Shown here: piece after piece, positions 36,038 through 48,400 of the stretch
How the letters are laid out: each line of letters opens with the position of its first letter
Numbering within the stretch: position 1 is the stretch's first letter
DNA from: Limnoperna fortunei
Lineage: Eukaryota; Mollusca; Bivalvia; Mytilida; Modiolidae
Assembly: GCA_944474755.1 (NCBI GenBank)
Contig: OX104124.1
Location: forward strand, 21,426,452-21,490,451
Length of the DNA stretch: 64,000 nt
Reading direction: 5' to 3'
Made by a program: the position numbers and the translations under genes
The notes under the pieces: generated by a model
Database searches by the model: none
What the model saw: only the letters and a program-made list of their open reading frames with translations
What the model was told of the DNA's origin: nothing

Positions 36038-39000
36038 GGTGCCACAATCCAGACAGCAACCAGTTGTAACTGTATTGCAGAACTCTGCAAAAACGTTTAA
36101 AAAGTTAATGTATTGATTGTATATTTACAAAATCCTAAGATCCGATGTCATATAGATCTGTGTTGTGAATAAACTGCTGTTGTGTTTTTTGCTCTCTCTA
36201 CAACACTTATTGTTATTTATTTACTTTGTGTATTGACTGTAAGTAATTGTTGAACATATATGTATTGCCTTTGTGTGTTTTAATTAATGTAGCTGTATTT
36301 GTGTCTGTATGTATTAATGTCTTAAACCAACTACTGTTTATATTTTCTTTGTGTTCTCTTTTACACCTGTGTGTCAGAGGCTTAATTAACTGTCTTGTAA
36401 TATTTACACAATAAAAAATAGGAAACTAATTTATTTTTCTATTTTTAATTATACAAGTAATTTTCATCGTTTTTCCTTTGAAAATCGTCTTTTGTATTTC
36501 ACCCTACTATGTATTTTGTGGAGCCTGCAGCAGAGCTTTTCGAGACATAAACTTAAGGCAGTTATATGTTCCTTGAATTCTTGAAATGTTAACCAGTTGG
36601 TATCTCTTGCATTTGCTTTACGTTGGCTATTAGAGATGTATTTTGTAGTTAATAAATACGGTTATGACCATATTTCTTTCGAGGGAAAAACGGAACAGTA
36701 ATTTTCGGGTAGACATTTGTTCATATATACAACAATTGCTTCTTTCAGTTACGTTAGACAAACGTCTGTGGAACGTGTAATGTATTATTTTTAATGTTGT
36801 GACAACGTTTACAGAACATCTTCGTCAAAATCATACGTAGTCTAAATGTCGGGTGTACGTCGCGATTTTTTCGTAACGTTTGGGGAATGTCTGTTAAACG
36901 TCGTAAATTGGTTGAAAAAAAACGTTAAAGGGACGTTAAGAAAACCATCCATTTTTTCGTAAAAATAACGTTATATAGTAACGTTACTGCAACCAAAAAC
37001 ATACATTTTAACGACATTTCTACGACGTAAAATTGCTGGGATCTCACAAACAATTGTTTTATGTAAAAAGTATTTGGACGTTTATTTCGAGAAAAAACTT
37101 TTAAATTTCAGAAAACAATTTTTATGTTTCTCCTCTAACCAAACAAAATGAAAAATTTTGTGACAGATATAATTATACTACAGTTAGGTGCAGTCCTAAC
37201 ATAACATAAAGTTAACTTAAACCAGTCTAAATCTCTGGTCAAAATCTCTGCTTTTGAGAGAAAAAATCTGCTTTTTGACCAAAAACCAGTCAATTTGACC
37301 GAATTGACAGGACAAAATTTTGTCCAAATCTCTGCTTTAAACATTGTCAAATTCTCTGCTTTTGTCAAGTGGACAAAAACGGTCCAAATCTCTGCTTTTG
37401 TCAAATTGACAAAAACAGTCAAAATCTCTGCATTCAAATGTCACGTGACAAAAATGTCCAGTGGAAAAAAATTGTCAAAATCTCTGCTTTTCAATTGTCA
37501 CCTGACAAAAATGTCCAGTTGAAAAAAATTGTCAAAATCTCTGCTTTTCAATAGTCACGTGACAAAAATGTCCAGTGGGCAAAATCTCTGCTTTTCAATT
37601 TTCAAGTCACAAAATGTCCCTTTGTACAAAAAGTCAAAATATATGCTTTATTTAATCAATTACAAATTGTCAATTAGACGTTTCAGCAAAAAAGTTAGTT
37701 AACGAAATCTACGGCAGTCTATTTTAAAGAACGCGATTTCTTTCCCGTCCGCGTTTCGGTAAATGTATAGCAAACCGTTGTGGTTACATATTTAGACTGT
37801 AGCTCTCACTACATTTCTATTATTATTATGTTACTGTTATTATGATTGAGCAATCATATTTTTTGTGTTGTTGAATAAAAATATAAAAGTATAAATCCTA
37901 ACCTGTAATATTTTTATTTAATAATAGTACTGTTACAACTCACCTGGATGTTGGTATCATTAAATCAATTATTAATATTTACATTTCACTTTTTATTTCA
38001 CACTAAATAATATTAATTAGTTGTCAAATCTTGGCTGCCTACATCCTAGGATATATGCTTTTTAACTTCAAATCCACAATTTAAAACAAATCACCCATAA
38101 AATCCCAAATTAAAACCTCTTATTCATATCAAATCACTCCTGAGAACTAAGAAATATAAATTACAACCATATTAAATACATAATATCACTCCATAAACTT
38201 TTGTGATGCAATTAAAAAACATATTTCGCATATAAAATCACTCCAAATACTTAAGCAATGCAATTGAAAACCATATTTCACATATAAAATCAATCCCTAT
38301 CCCATAGCAATACACCCAGCAAACAATTTTACGTCGCAGAAACGTCGTCAAAATATATGTTTTTGGTTGCAGTAACGTTACTATATAACGTTATTTTTAC
38401 GAAAAAATGGATGGTTTTCTTAACGTCGCTTGAACGTTTTTTTTCAACCAATTTACGACGTTTAACAGACATTTCCCAAACGTTACGAAAAAATCATGAC
38501 GTACAACCGACATTTAGACTACGTATGATTTTGACGAAGATGTTCTATAAACGTTGTCACAACATTAGAAATAATACGTAACACGTTCTACAGACGTTTT
38601 TCTAACGTACCTAAAAGAAGCAATTGTTGTATATATGAAAAAAATGTCTACCTGAAAGTTACTGTTCCGTTTTCCCCTCGAAAGAAATATGGTCATAACC
38701 GCATCGTATTTATTAACCACAAAAATACATCTCTAATAGCCAACGTAAAACAAATGCAAGAGATACCAACTGGTGAACATTTCAAGAATTCAAGGAACAT
38801 ATAAGAAGCTACATATAACTGCCTTTATGTCTTGAAAAGCTCTGCTGCAGGCTCCACAAAATACATAGTAGGGTGAAATACAAAAGACCATTTTCAAAGG
38901 AAAAACGATGAAAATTACTTATATAATTAAATTAGAAAAATAAATTAGTTTCCTATTTTTATTGTTTAAATATTACAAGACAAAACCGTTAATTAAGCCT

Positions 39001-39337
39001 CTGACCCACATGTGTAAAAGAGGACACAAAGAAAATATAAACAGTAGTTGGTTTAAGACATAAATACATACAGACACAAATACAGCTACATTAATTAAAA
39101 CACACAAAGGCAATAAATATTAAAACATATGTTCAACAATTAGTTACAGTCAATACACAAAGTAAATAAATAACAATAAGTGTTGTAGAGGGAGCAAAAA
39201 ATACAACAGCAGTTTATTCACAACACATATCTAAATGACATTGAATCTTAGGATTTTGTAATATACATTAACTTTTTAAATGTTTTTGCCGAGTTCTGCA
39301 ACACAGTTACAACTGGTTGCTGTCTGGATTCTGGAAA

Positions 39338-39400
<63 letters not shown>

Positions 39401-42400
39401 ATATGATAGACTCTAATTAACCATCTGTTACATTATTTAATTTTAATTTTTTTTTAAATTTACATTAAGCATTCTTTATACGGCACGGTAGCAGTGGTCA
39501 AGTTTGAAGTTTGTGTAAAGCCCTACAAAAAATGTTTAAAGTTTTTATATCAGTGAGTCTCTGTACGCTAATATTTTGAAACGAGGGCGTCGGTGGCCGC
39601 GTGGTTATGGTAGTTAGTCATTTTCTATTGACCACGTGTCTGTTAACGCTGCGGTCGCGGGATCGCGCCTTACGACGGCAGGGTGTGCTCGAATACAAAA
39701 CTTAATTGACAAGGATTGAGGGTTGTTCGGACTTTTTACCATTTATTACTCCCGCAATAAAACCCGGACGTCATGATACAGCTAAACGATTGCTGAAAGT
39801 TGCGTCAGCTACAATTAAAAAAAAACTAACATAATCTGAAATGTTTTGAGACAATCTGTGTTCTGAATACAGTATTATTTGGTTGTCCCTAAGTCAGCAA
39901 TTATTAACTTACCTTATATCTGGATCCCATTGACTATTAGGGGCATGTTTTATGCATTCCGTTATAATCTCCTCCGCATCCATTTCTGTGGCTGACGGAT
40001 GAGTTTTTCTGTATGCCCCTGAAGAAGAAGAAAATTAATAAATCTTTCGGTATATTTTATCATCTGGTTAACAGTAGTTGCACTTCGATAAATTGGTCAT
40101 TTGCAAAGATTGATCAGGGTTTACAGTTTCATATTGGACCAAATAATAATTATTTAAAAGTGTTGACAAAAAACATGTTTGCTCTTCCTTTCATATAAGC
40201 ATCTCTGTATACAATTATGTATCATGTAACACGTAACAATCTTGTGGTGATTGATTATTACTTATAATACAATGATTTAGCAAAATAACTTACATATCAT
40301 CATCTGACAGCACACAGAAATATTCAGTAATGGCAGCTTTCCTTTTTTTCCTCTTCAACTGTAGTCAGACCATAATGCATTGCTGCCAGTTGTCTTCATC
40401 ATTCGCCGTACGGAGTCCCAACCAGAGCTACCTCCCAGAGCAGTAAGCAGCTTGAGCTGTACGATAAAAAATATAAATGATTTTCCTATATATACAATCT
40501 TAATATGTGCAAAAATGAAACAAGAATAATAGGAACCTGATTATTTTTTGTATAAGCGATGTTTACAAAATATTTCAGTTTGGGGTATAAATGCACATCA
40601 GAAAATATCGACTGGCTGAAATGCGTTAAGGACATATTTCACGAAATAAGATCCACTATAAATGCATTCCAAGACCCGAATGAATAGGTCTTCTTCTTCT
40701 TCTTGGGGGTTGTGAACGTCCTACATTTATAAATAAATACCCTCGGTCGGACGGTTGTTAGTTGTTAGTAGTCCATGGACTCCACCATGGTGGGTTTGTC
40801 GAAACAGGGCCTTCGGGATACCTAGTCGAAGAACTCGGCAGCATATGACCTACTTGCGGCCGGGCTGCTCAGACGTAACGTTGGCCTACTCCAGTACCCC
40901 ACATTGGTAGGAGCGTTTCTGCACTATGACCTATCGTCGAGGTCTTACATTTGCAGCGTGAGCAGCCAGTGTGTGCTTTCAACTGACATTTATGACATGA
41001 ATAGGTCTAAAATATTACTGCATTTTATACACGCAGTACTATTCATTCTTGTTTTTTAATAAAACGATAGGCGCTTACAGGACTCAAGTTCATGTAGTAA
41101 AACTTTAATTTATTCGAACGTGATTTTGAGGAAAAAGAATTAAATTTGTGCGAATGTTGCAACGAAACATACAATATTTAAATTCGTGCTCTTAAAGAAT
41201 TAAAAGAAGAATTATTACATTTCAAAAATATGTTTTAAACATTTTTTTTTATGAAATTTGTCTATTATATCTTATATATTATAGTACTTACTTTTGAGCT
41301 GTGTATTTCTTCCCATGTGGTGAATGACCCAGTTTTCTTTGTTTCAATAGCAAACACTCACAAGATATCAAATTACGCGTTTTACAACCCTCGTGTAATT
41401 TCATGACCCCTGCTATTTACATTCGATCGACAAGAACAAAAAACCACTGTAAGAGATATATAGAGAAATAAAGAATGAAACTGACCGGGAAATGTTAATT
41501 AAATTCTGGTAGAAATTCGTAAAATTTGATACAATTTAAAGTGTTTATGTTGCAATCCCCCACCCCCGTTAATCGCCAGTTAACAAAAACCACTGTAAGA
41601 GACACAATTTCGAATTAAAGATTGAGGAGGAACATGCTTATTAAATTCATGTGGAAATTCATTTATTTATTAAAATGTAACGTATCTATTATGTCGAAAC
41701 CCTCCAACCCTCCTCAATCCACCAAAGATTTTTAAACAGAAAGAAAAATTGTTTAATATCATTTATTTTAGAATATTTCAGATATTTAATCTATATTCTT
41801 TATTTAAAACATACGTGTTAAACTGTAAAATATTTATATCTAATCCCCATCTACCCTTACCCGACACAATTTTTTTTCCAAAAATCGTATATGGGTTCTT
41901 AATAAGTCGAACACTAATAAACGTTACAAGGACGTTGCAAATATGTTCGCTAAAGTTTAATGTAACGTAAAAAACACGTTGAATTAACGTTATGTTTTAC
42001 GTGATTTAACAACGTCTACACAATGTTATACAAATGTTACTATTTTTGACGACGTTTTAACAACGTCAGTTAAACGTGCTTAATTACGTTGCGAATTAAA
42101 CACGTAACAACAACGTTGCATTTTCGTTGTAGATAAGTAACGTCAGGTCCGACATTCTCACAACTTATAAGCAACGTTAGATTTACGTCATGTGTTTGCT
42201 GGGCAATTAAGAACCATATTTCACATATGAAATTAATCCTGAGACATTTACAATGCAACTATAAACTATATTTAACATATAAAATCAATCAGGAGACTAT
42301 AGCAATGCAATTAAAAACCATATTCCATATATAAAGTTACTCTAGAGACCTTAGCCATGCAATTAAAAAGAATATTTTAGATATAAAATCACTAACGAAA

Positions 42401-45400
42401 CTAAAGCTATGCAATTAAAAACTATATTTCACATATAAAGTTACTCTAAAGACCTTAGCCATGCAATTAAAAACCATATTTTGCATATAAATTAAATCCT
42501 GAAACCTTGGCAATACCATAAAAAAAATATTCATCATATAAAATCAATCCTGACACCTTAGTAATGGAATTAAAAAAAAATATTTCACATATAAAATCAA
42601 TCCTGAAACTTTTGAAATACAATTAAAATCTATATTTAACATATAAAATCTCTTATGAGACTAAAGCAATGTAATCAAAAACCATATTTTACATATAAAA
42701 TCACTCTGGAGACCTAAGTGATGCAATTAAAAACCATATTTAACATACAAAATTACTAATGATACTGTAGCAATGAAATTAAAAACTATATTTTACATAT
42801 TAAGTCACTCTGGAGACCTTAGCCATGCAATTTTAAACCATATTTTACATATAAATTCAATCCTGAGACCCTATTGATGGAATTAAAACCATATTCTGCA
42901 TATAAATCAATCCTGAAACCTTGGCAATACAATTAAAAAATATATTTAACATATAAAATCACTAATAAGACTTTAGCAATGTAATCAAAAATCATATGTC
43001 ACATATAAAATCACTCTGGAGACCTATGTGATGCAATTAAAATCCATATTTAACATATAAAATCAATCCCAAGACTTTAGCAATGCAACTAAAACCATAT
43101 TTCACATATAAAATCAATCCTGAAGCCTTGGTTATGCCATAAAAAATAATATCTCACATATAAAATCACTCTGGAGACCAAAGCGATGCAATTAAAATCC
43201 ATATTTAACATATAAAATCAATCTCGAGACTTTAGCAATGCAATTAGAAACCATATTTCACATTTAAAATCATTCCTGAAGCCTTGTTAATGCCATAAAA
43301 AACAATATCTCACATGTAAAATCACTCTGGAGACCTAAGTGATGCAATTACAATCCATATTTAACATATAAAATCAATCTCGAGACTTTAGCAATGCAAC
43401 TCGAAACCATATTTCACATATAAAATCATTCCTGAAAGCCATAAAAAACAATATCTCACATGTAAAATCACTCTGGAGACCTAAGCGATGCAATTAAAAT
43501 CCATATTTAACATATAAAATCAATATTGAGACTTTAGCAATGCAACTAGAAGCCATATTTCACATATAAAATCATTCCTGAAGCCTTGGTTAGGCCATAA
43601 AAAATAATATCTCACATATAAAATCACTCTGGAGACCAAAGCGATGCAATTAAAATCCATATTTAATATATAAAATCATTATTGTTTAGTTGTTGTGTAC
43701 TTTAAAAAGATTTAGTGGTTAAAATACAGAACTCTCATATATTTTTTAACTTTTTTTATTATTATCACACATTTTGGATATTGCAAATGAATGTACTTTC
43801 AATTGGATACATGTAGACTTAATTTATATTTTGAATGATTGCTAAGTTCAAGAGTTGTATTAATTAATATTATGATATCGAAGAATTGCTTAATTGATAG
43901 ATATTTACATAACAAAGATGTATCTCACTTTATTGGCCTATACATTAATATTTAATTAAAGGAAACAACGGCGCAATAAGTAAATATGTTTCCTAGCCGT
44001 AAGATTTAAAACATTTTTGTTGATATGATATCCTCCAGAAACACGTAAATAGCAAACAAATCTTCAATTTAAAATTCTTTCATTACTAATTTTGTATTAT
44101 ATCGATTGTTTTTGGTAGTAGGATTTTAATAAACGACTTCTTTCGTATACTTTTCATTCCGACAACGCGCAGATAAAATCAATGGACAATTAACCAGTCG
44201 GTCTTTCGTAAAAAAATTGTCAAAAAATATTAAAAAGGTAAAACTTAAAAGTGTTTTAAAATGCAGTCGAAAGGTAAGCAAGTTGACAAAGTGCACATAA
44301 ATTTCCAAAATAAAAAATGTCCAGTGGACAAACTTGTCACTTGACAAAATTGTCAGAACAAAAATTTCCTGTTGACAAACTTGTCACGTGACAAAATTGT
44401 CAAGAGAAAACAAATCGTCCAGAGGACAGAAATTGTCAACAGAAAAAAAGTCCACTGGACAAAAATTGTCAAAAGAACAAAAATGTCCAGTGGACAGAAA
44501 TTGTCAACAAATTGTCAAATGGACAGAAATATATTGTATAAAAAAAATTGTCAAAAGAACAGCCCAAGTTAACTTGGGTTGTCAAAATCTCTGCTCAAAC
44601 CAGTCAAATTCTCTGCTCGAAGTTAACTTAAAGCAGTCAGAATCTCTGCTTTACAAGTTAACTAGCATGTTATGTTAGGACTGCACCCAACTGTATATAT
44701 TTATATTCCTTAACGTAAAAGTAATTGTGTTTTGGAAGATAATGAATATTTGTTTTTGTTGGGTTGTTTAAATTCAGTTTTAATGCTACATTTATAAATT
44801 GCTTTGTAACATCGTGAAATCAAATTTTCCTTTTATTTTGGGAGGGTGGAAGATCAAGTACCCAGTGAAATGATTGAAGGTGGAAATCGAGCCAGTCACA
44901 CTGCGGAAAGATTTAAATATCAAAATGTACAATTCCTTTAATTTTGCAGCTTTCGAGAATATGAGGGAACCTTAAAATGCCAGGAAAAGAACTGTAGTTA
45001 TAACTAGGTTCCACAATATGCTCTCGCCTTGAATACAAGCCGTGCTCGTGCACCTGCAGCCTCTGACGATCAAGTCAGCGTAAGCTACAAACTAAGACAA
45101 ATAAATTCACGCTGAAAAATACTAATGAATATATTCACCATTTGCGATATTATTGACAATTTCATAATAATACCTTTAGGTTGGTGTTCCTCGCCGTACA
45201 CTTTAATGCCTACAGGGCTGTTTAAACTTGACTTTAAAACTTCAAAGTGTGTTCCAGTTTCTTTGTCTATTCTATTAATTGTTCCGTTTAGGAATTCGGT
45301 CCAGTAAAGCCAATCTCCATGTAGAACAAGACCCCAACACAGTGGCGTAAATGTATATGACGAAGGGAAACATGAGGCTATTACTCTAATGTCTGTTCCA

Positions 45401-48400
45401 TTGAAATCTGATGATTTCATTTGTTTGTAAAAGTTGTCTAGCCAATATAATCTGTTGCCTGAGAAATCTGTGTAAGAAATCGAAAGATTATCTACTTTGA
45501 ACACAATTTATCACTATCCAGAATATTAAAAGCCTATATCCTTTAAACAAAATAAAGGTTTACAAGTAAATCTTGTTACCGGTCTTTTAAAGCCTCTGAG
45601 GATGATTGGGTAATATAGCAAGTCATTTCACTTGATAACCTACGTGTCAACACTGCGGATGCAAGTTCGGGTCTGATACGAGTATGATATGGTCATCTTT
45701 ATGCCTAATTTGCAAGCGGTGTTAGTTTTTTTTTCACATGAACTTTTCGTGTTCTTATCGGGTACATCGGTTTCCAGTCAATAAATAAATATTGGACGCA
45801 ATGATATAGCTATATGATTGCTGAAACAGGCACTTAACCTATTCAAACAAAAGAACCAAAATATATAAGATACTGTGTTTCTTGTAAGAATAAATTTAAC
45901 TTCACTTTTACAATTCACGAATAATACTAAATAATTCGAATTTTGCTAGTTCCGAGCCATCCAGAAGAAACCTGTCGTACTAATAAAGGAATGCAAAAAG
46001 TCTTACAAAGTAGCACATGTGCAAGGATGGTAAAATACTTTATTGCAAACTAATCTTAATTCTTTGAATAACAGTGATCAATAAAAATAAAACATTTTTT
46101 TTATTGGGACTGTGTTTCTTGTAAGAATAAATTTAACTTCACTTTTACAATTCACGAATAATACTAAATAATTCGAATTTTGCTAGTTCCGAGCCATCCA
46201 AAAGAAACCTGTCGTACTAATAAAGGAATGCAAAAAGTCTTAAAAGTAGCACATGTGCAAGGATGGTAAAATACTTTATTGCAAACTAATCTTAATTCTT
46301 TGAATAATAGGGATCAATAAAAATAAAACTTTTTTTTTATTGGGACCGTAGAAGTGTTAAGTGAATCCTTGTATTAACATTTTAACTTTCTGCGCAGGAG
46401 CAGCATGGATATGCTACAGGTTTTAAGAATGTTTGAAGAATATTAAAAATTGAAAATATCGTCTCGTTTTGATGTTATTCTGTCCCCATCGTCACTTTAC
46501 CGATTTCAAAGCATATGATTTTAGATTTTAGAGTGTTTTTGTCTTTTATTAACACATTAGGGTTGCGTTCGTGAGAATTATTATGATATTGACGGAAATG
46601 AAAAGTATCAGTTCATTAAGTAAGAAAGTAATTGTATATTTCCGTGGCGGGGCGTAGCCTTATGTTCTATATACGGCTAATTGAAGCTTATACATGAACA
46701 CTTAATTGGAACGTATATATAAATTGACGAATATTCACACCTATTGATAATCCGTTTGGGTGATTTATAAATGTTGTTTTATTTGATATAATAGTCCGCC
46801 TATTGCTTCCATCTAGTGCACATCTTTCTATTTTGGCTTCTATAATATCTGTAAAGAACATCCACCTGTTTAAAAAAATTGAAGCATAGAAATATCGGAA
46901 AACAAAAAATAAGCAGTTCCTGCCTGTTGAAACACAGAGTCAATCCAAGGTACGTCGAATCTGGTACAAGAAGATCTAAAGAGATAACATCATTGTCTGA
47001 GTAGCCTTGTAGTCATAATTCGAAATACTGATTGCAAGATATTGCATAACATTTAAGTTGTGGAAAGTACACACCGTAAGCCGGAGCTGAAAAATATTGC
47101 TGTAAATAAACGGAAAGTTGTCAGTTACAAAGTTGAAATATATTAATTATGCAGTATCACAATTAAGAGCTTGAATTAACACATAATCACTTTTAATAAA
47201 CACACGTTCACGTTCAAACACCTGGGTTCATTATGCGATTATGCACAAAAGAGAAAGAATCCTATGTCACAGTTGCCAATGCATATGATTTCGTGCCGAA
47301 TTTGAAGCATTTGCCGCTTTACAAATATCATTCATAATCAGTATTAACCACTCACGTGCACAATAAAACACTTAATTTGTTTTTTATGGTCCCCATAACA
47401 GAATGTATTTATGTCTTTATTTACTAAAATCAGAATGTATTCATGTCTTTATTTACTATACATTACACAACTATTTATGTAACACAACTAGTTTAAAACA
47501 TCTTGAAAAATGTATGGAGAACAGAATTAGCCAAAAATACATTTAATGTTTTTCAGCAACAGCTTGAAAATAAAACTCTCAACTTTTGTGTTCAGTAAAT
47601 TATGTGATATATTAAAATATTATTTTTGGTGATTTAATGCTATTTCCAATTCTTAATAAAATCGATTTTTAAATTATAGTTACATACTTATATGATATTA
47701 AAAGACTTTGAATTTTTATTATTGAAAGATAAAACATTGTTTGTTTTCCTCATTCATTAAGTATAGTTTTTGGCAACATGCTATTGCTCCGTAATTAAAC
47801 ACGAGAGAAATATTTTAAAGAATTTACTGCTCAAGATGTGTTTTGATGAGTATAAACAAAGAACCTGTCAGAAGTTAAACAAACAAACGATATGTTTGTG
47901 CACTCAGTATTTTACAAGGCTTCGTGGCAGTAATAAAGGTGATTGTATACAAAAACAAGCAGTGCATAGCGTTTTACTTATATTCAACAATTAAAATGGA
48001 CAGGAAGATATTTATAAACATACATATACAACTAATATCACGCATGAATCAGACAATATTCAAAATTTAAATTTACATAATAAGATTTTTCTGCTTTTAG
48101 CCCATAGATTGGTTCTTGCATATTTTCTTACAACATAAAACTAAAACACATAGTTTTATCTACAACAAATTTTATCTACAACAAATTAATAGCGTAAAGT
48201 AGTTTGATAAAGTTATTTAATTTTACTACTTAAACTAACATATAATCTAATAATATCTACCCAATATTAGGATAAACAACTATAGCACGGGGATATGTCA
48301 AAGAAGTATTGATCAAAGTCTTCTGCAGAGTTCCATTTAGTAGGGAAACCTTTATGTGTTTGTATCTTGCGTCAATCCAATAGAGATGGTTGTATATCCA

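Larger units (their letters stand above)
33182..37040 (+). mobile_element. 3.9-kb TIR element, copy A
   Basis: Left end CCCAGCAAACACATGACG; right end complementary CCCAGCAA, where ACAA appears lost relative to copy B. Flanked by AT/AT, a likely 2-bp target duplication. Both ends are rich in ACGTT/AACGT motifs for about 300 bp. Inside are a 290-bp SINE-like insert (34391-34680), a tRNA-like SINE (minus strand, about 35555-35795) and an ATTT microsatellite. No ORF of useful length, so non-autonomous. It lies in the receptor intron, inverted relative to copy B. The superfamily is not assigned. Confidence 0.85.
38315..42203 (-). mobile_element. 3.9-kb TIR element, copy B (inverted relative to copy A)
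   Basis: Ends CCCAGCAAACA (38315) and TGTTTGCTGGG (42203), flanked by CA at 38313-38314 and 42204-42205. The flanking satellite shows the empty site: 'gcaata' + 'ca' + 'attaag' is the normal unit sequence, so the 2-bp duplication is real. Internally it mirrors copy A: ACGTT-rich ends, SINE-like insert, tRNA-like SINE and AAAT run. It is roughly 30 bp longer than copy A and contains no transposase. Confidence 0.88.
37181..44693. mobile_element. TA-flanked 7.5-kb element with satellite core (contains copy B)
   Basis: The left end CAGTTAGGTGCAGTCCTAAC and right end GTTAGGACTGCACCCAACTG are inverted repeats flanked by TA on both sides (37179-37180 and 44694-44695), as in Tc1/mariner-like and other TA-targeting elements. 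Next to each end is a block of TTGTC/GACAA and 'aatctctgctttt' motifs (about 37215-37640 and 44320-44650). The core is a 52-bp satellite. No transposase ORF. Copy B of the CCCAGCAAACA element is inserted in the core. A one-ended relative is at 56479. Confidence 0.65.

Noticed and set aside
35971..36039. CRISPR-like or origin-like short repeat
   Set aside because: A plain ATTT microsatellite with no spacers, inside a eukaryotic transposable element.
37135..37554. ORFs with repeated '[11 protein letters not shown]' and '[10 protein letters not shown]' on both strands
   Set aside because: Translation of the subterminal repeat block. The pattern is open in several frames because the DNA is repetitive, not because it codes. 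The same applies to 44372-44678 and 56598-56801.
38357..38581. 74-codon ORF in the arm of TIR copy B
   Set aside because: It falls in ACGTT-rich terminal sequence and the equivalent position in copy A is not open.
39583..39680. Possible serine tRNA gene
   Set aside because: The B box is degenerate and the cloverleaf does not close. Copies with shared bodies elsewhere show it is a SINE head.
33182..42203. A single giant palindrome or assembly artefact
   Set aside because: The two copies differ by many substitutions and small indels, and each has its own 2-bp duplication, so they are separate insertions.
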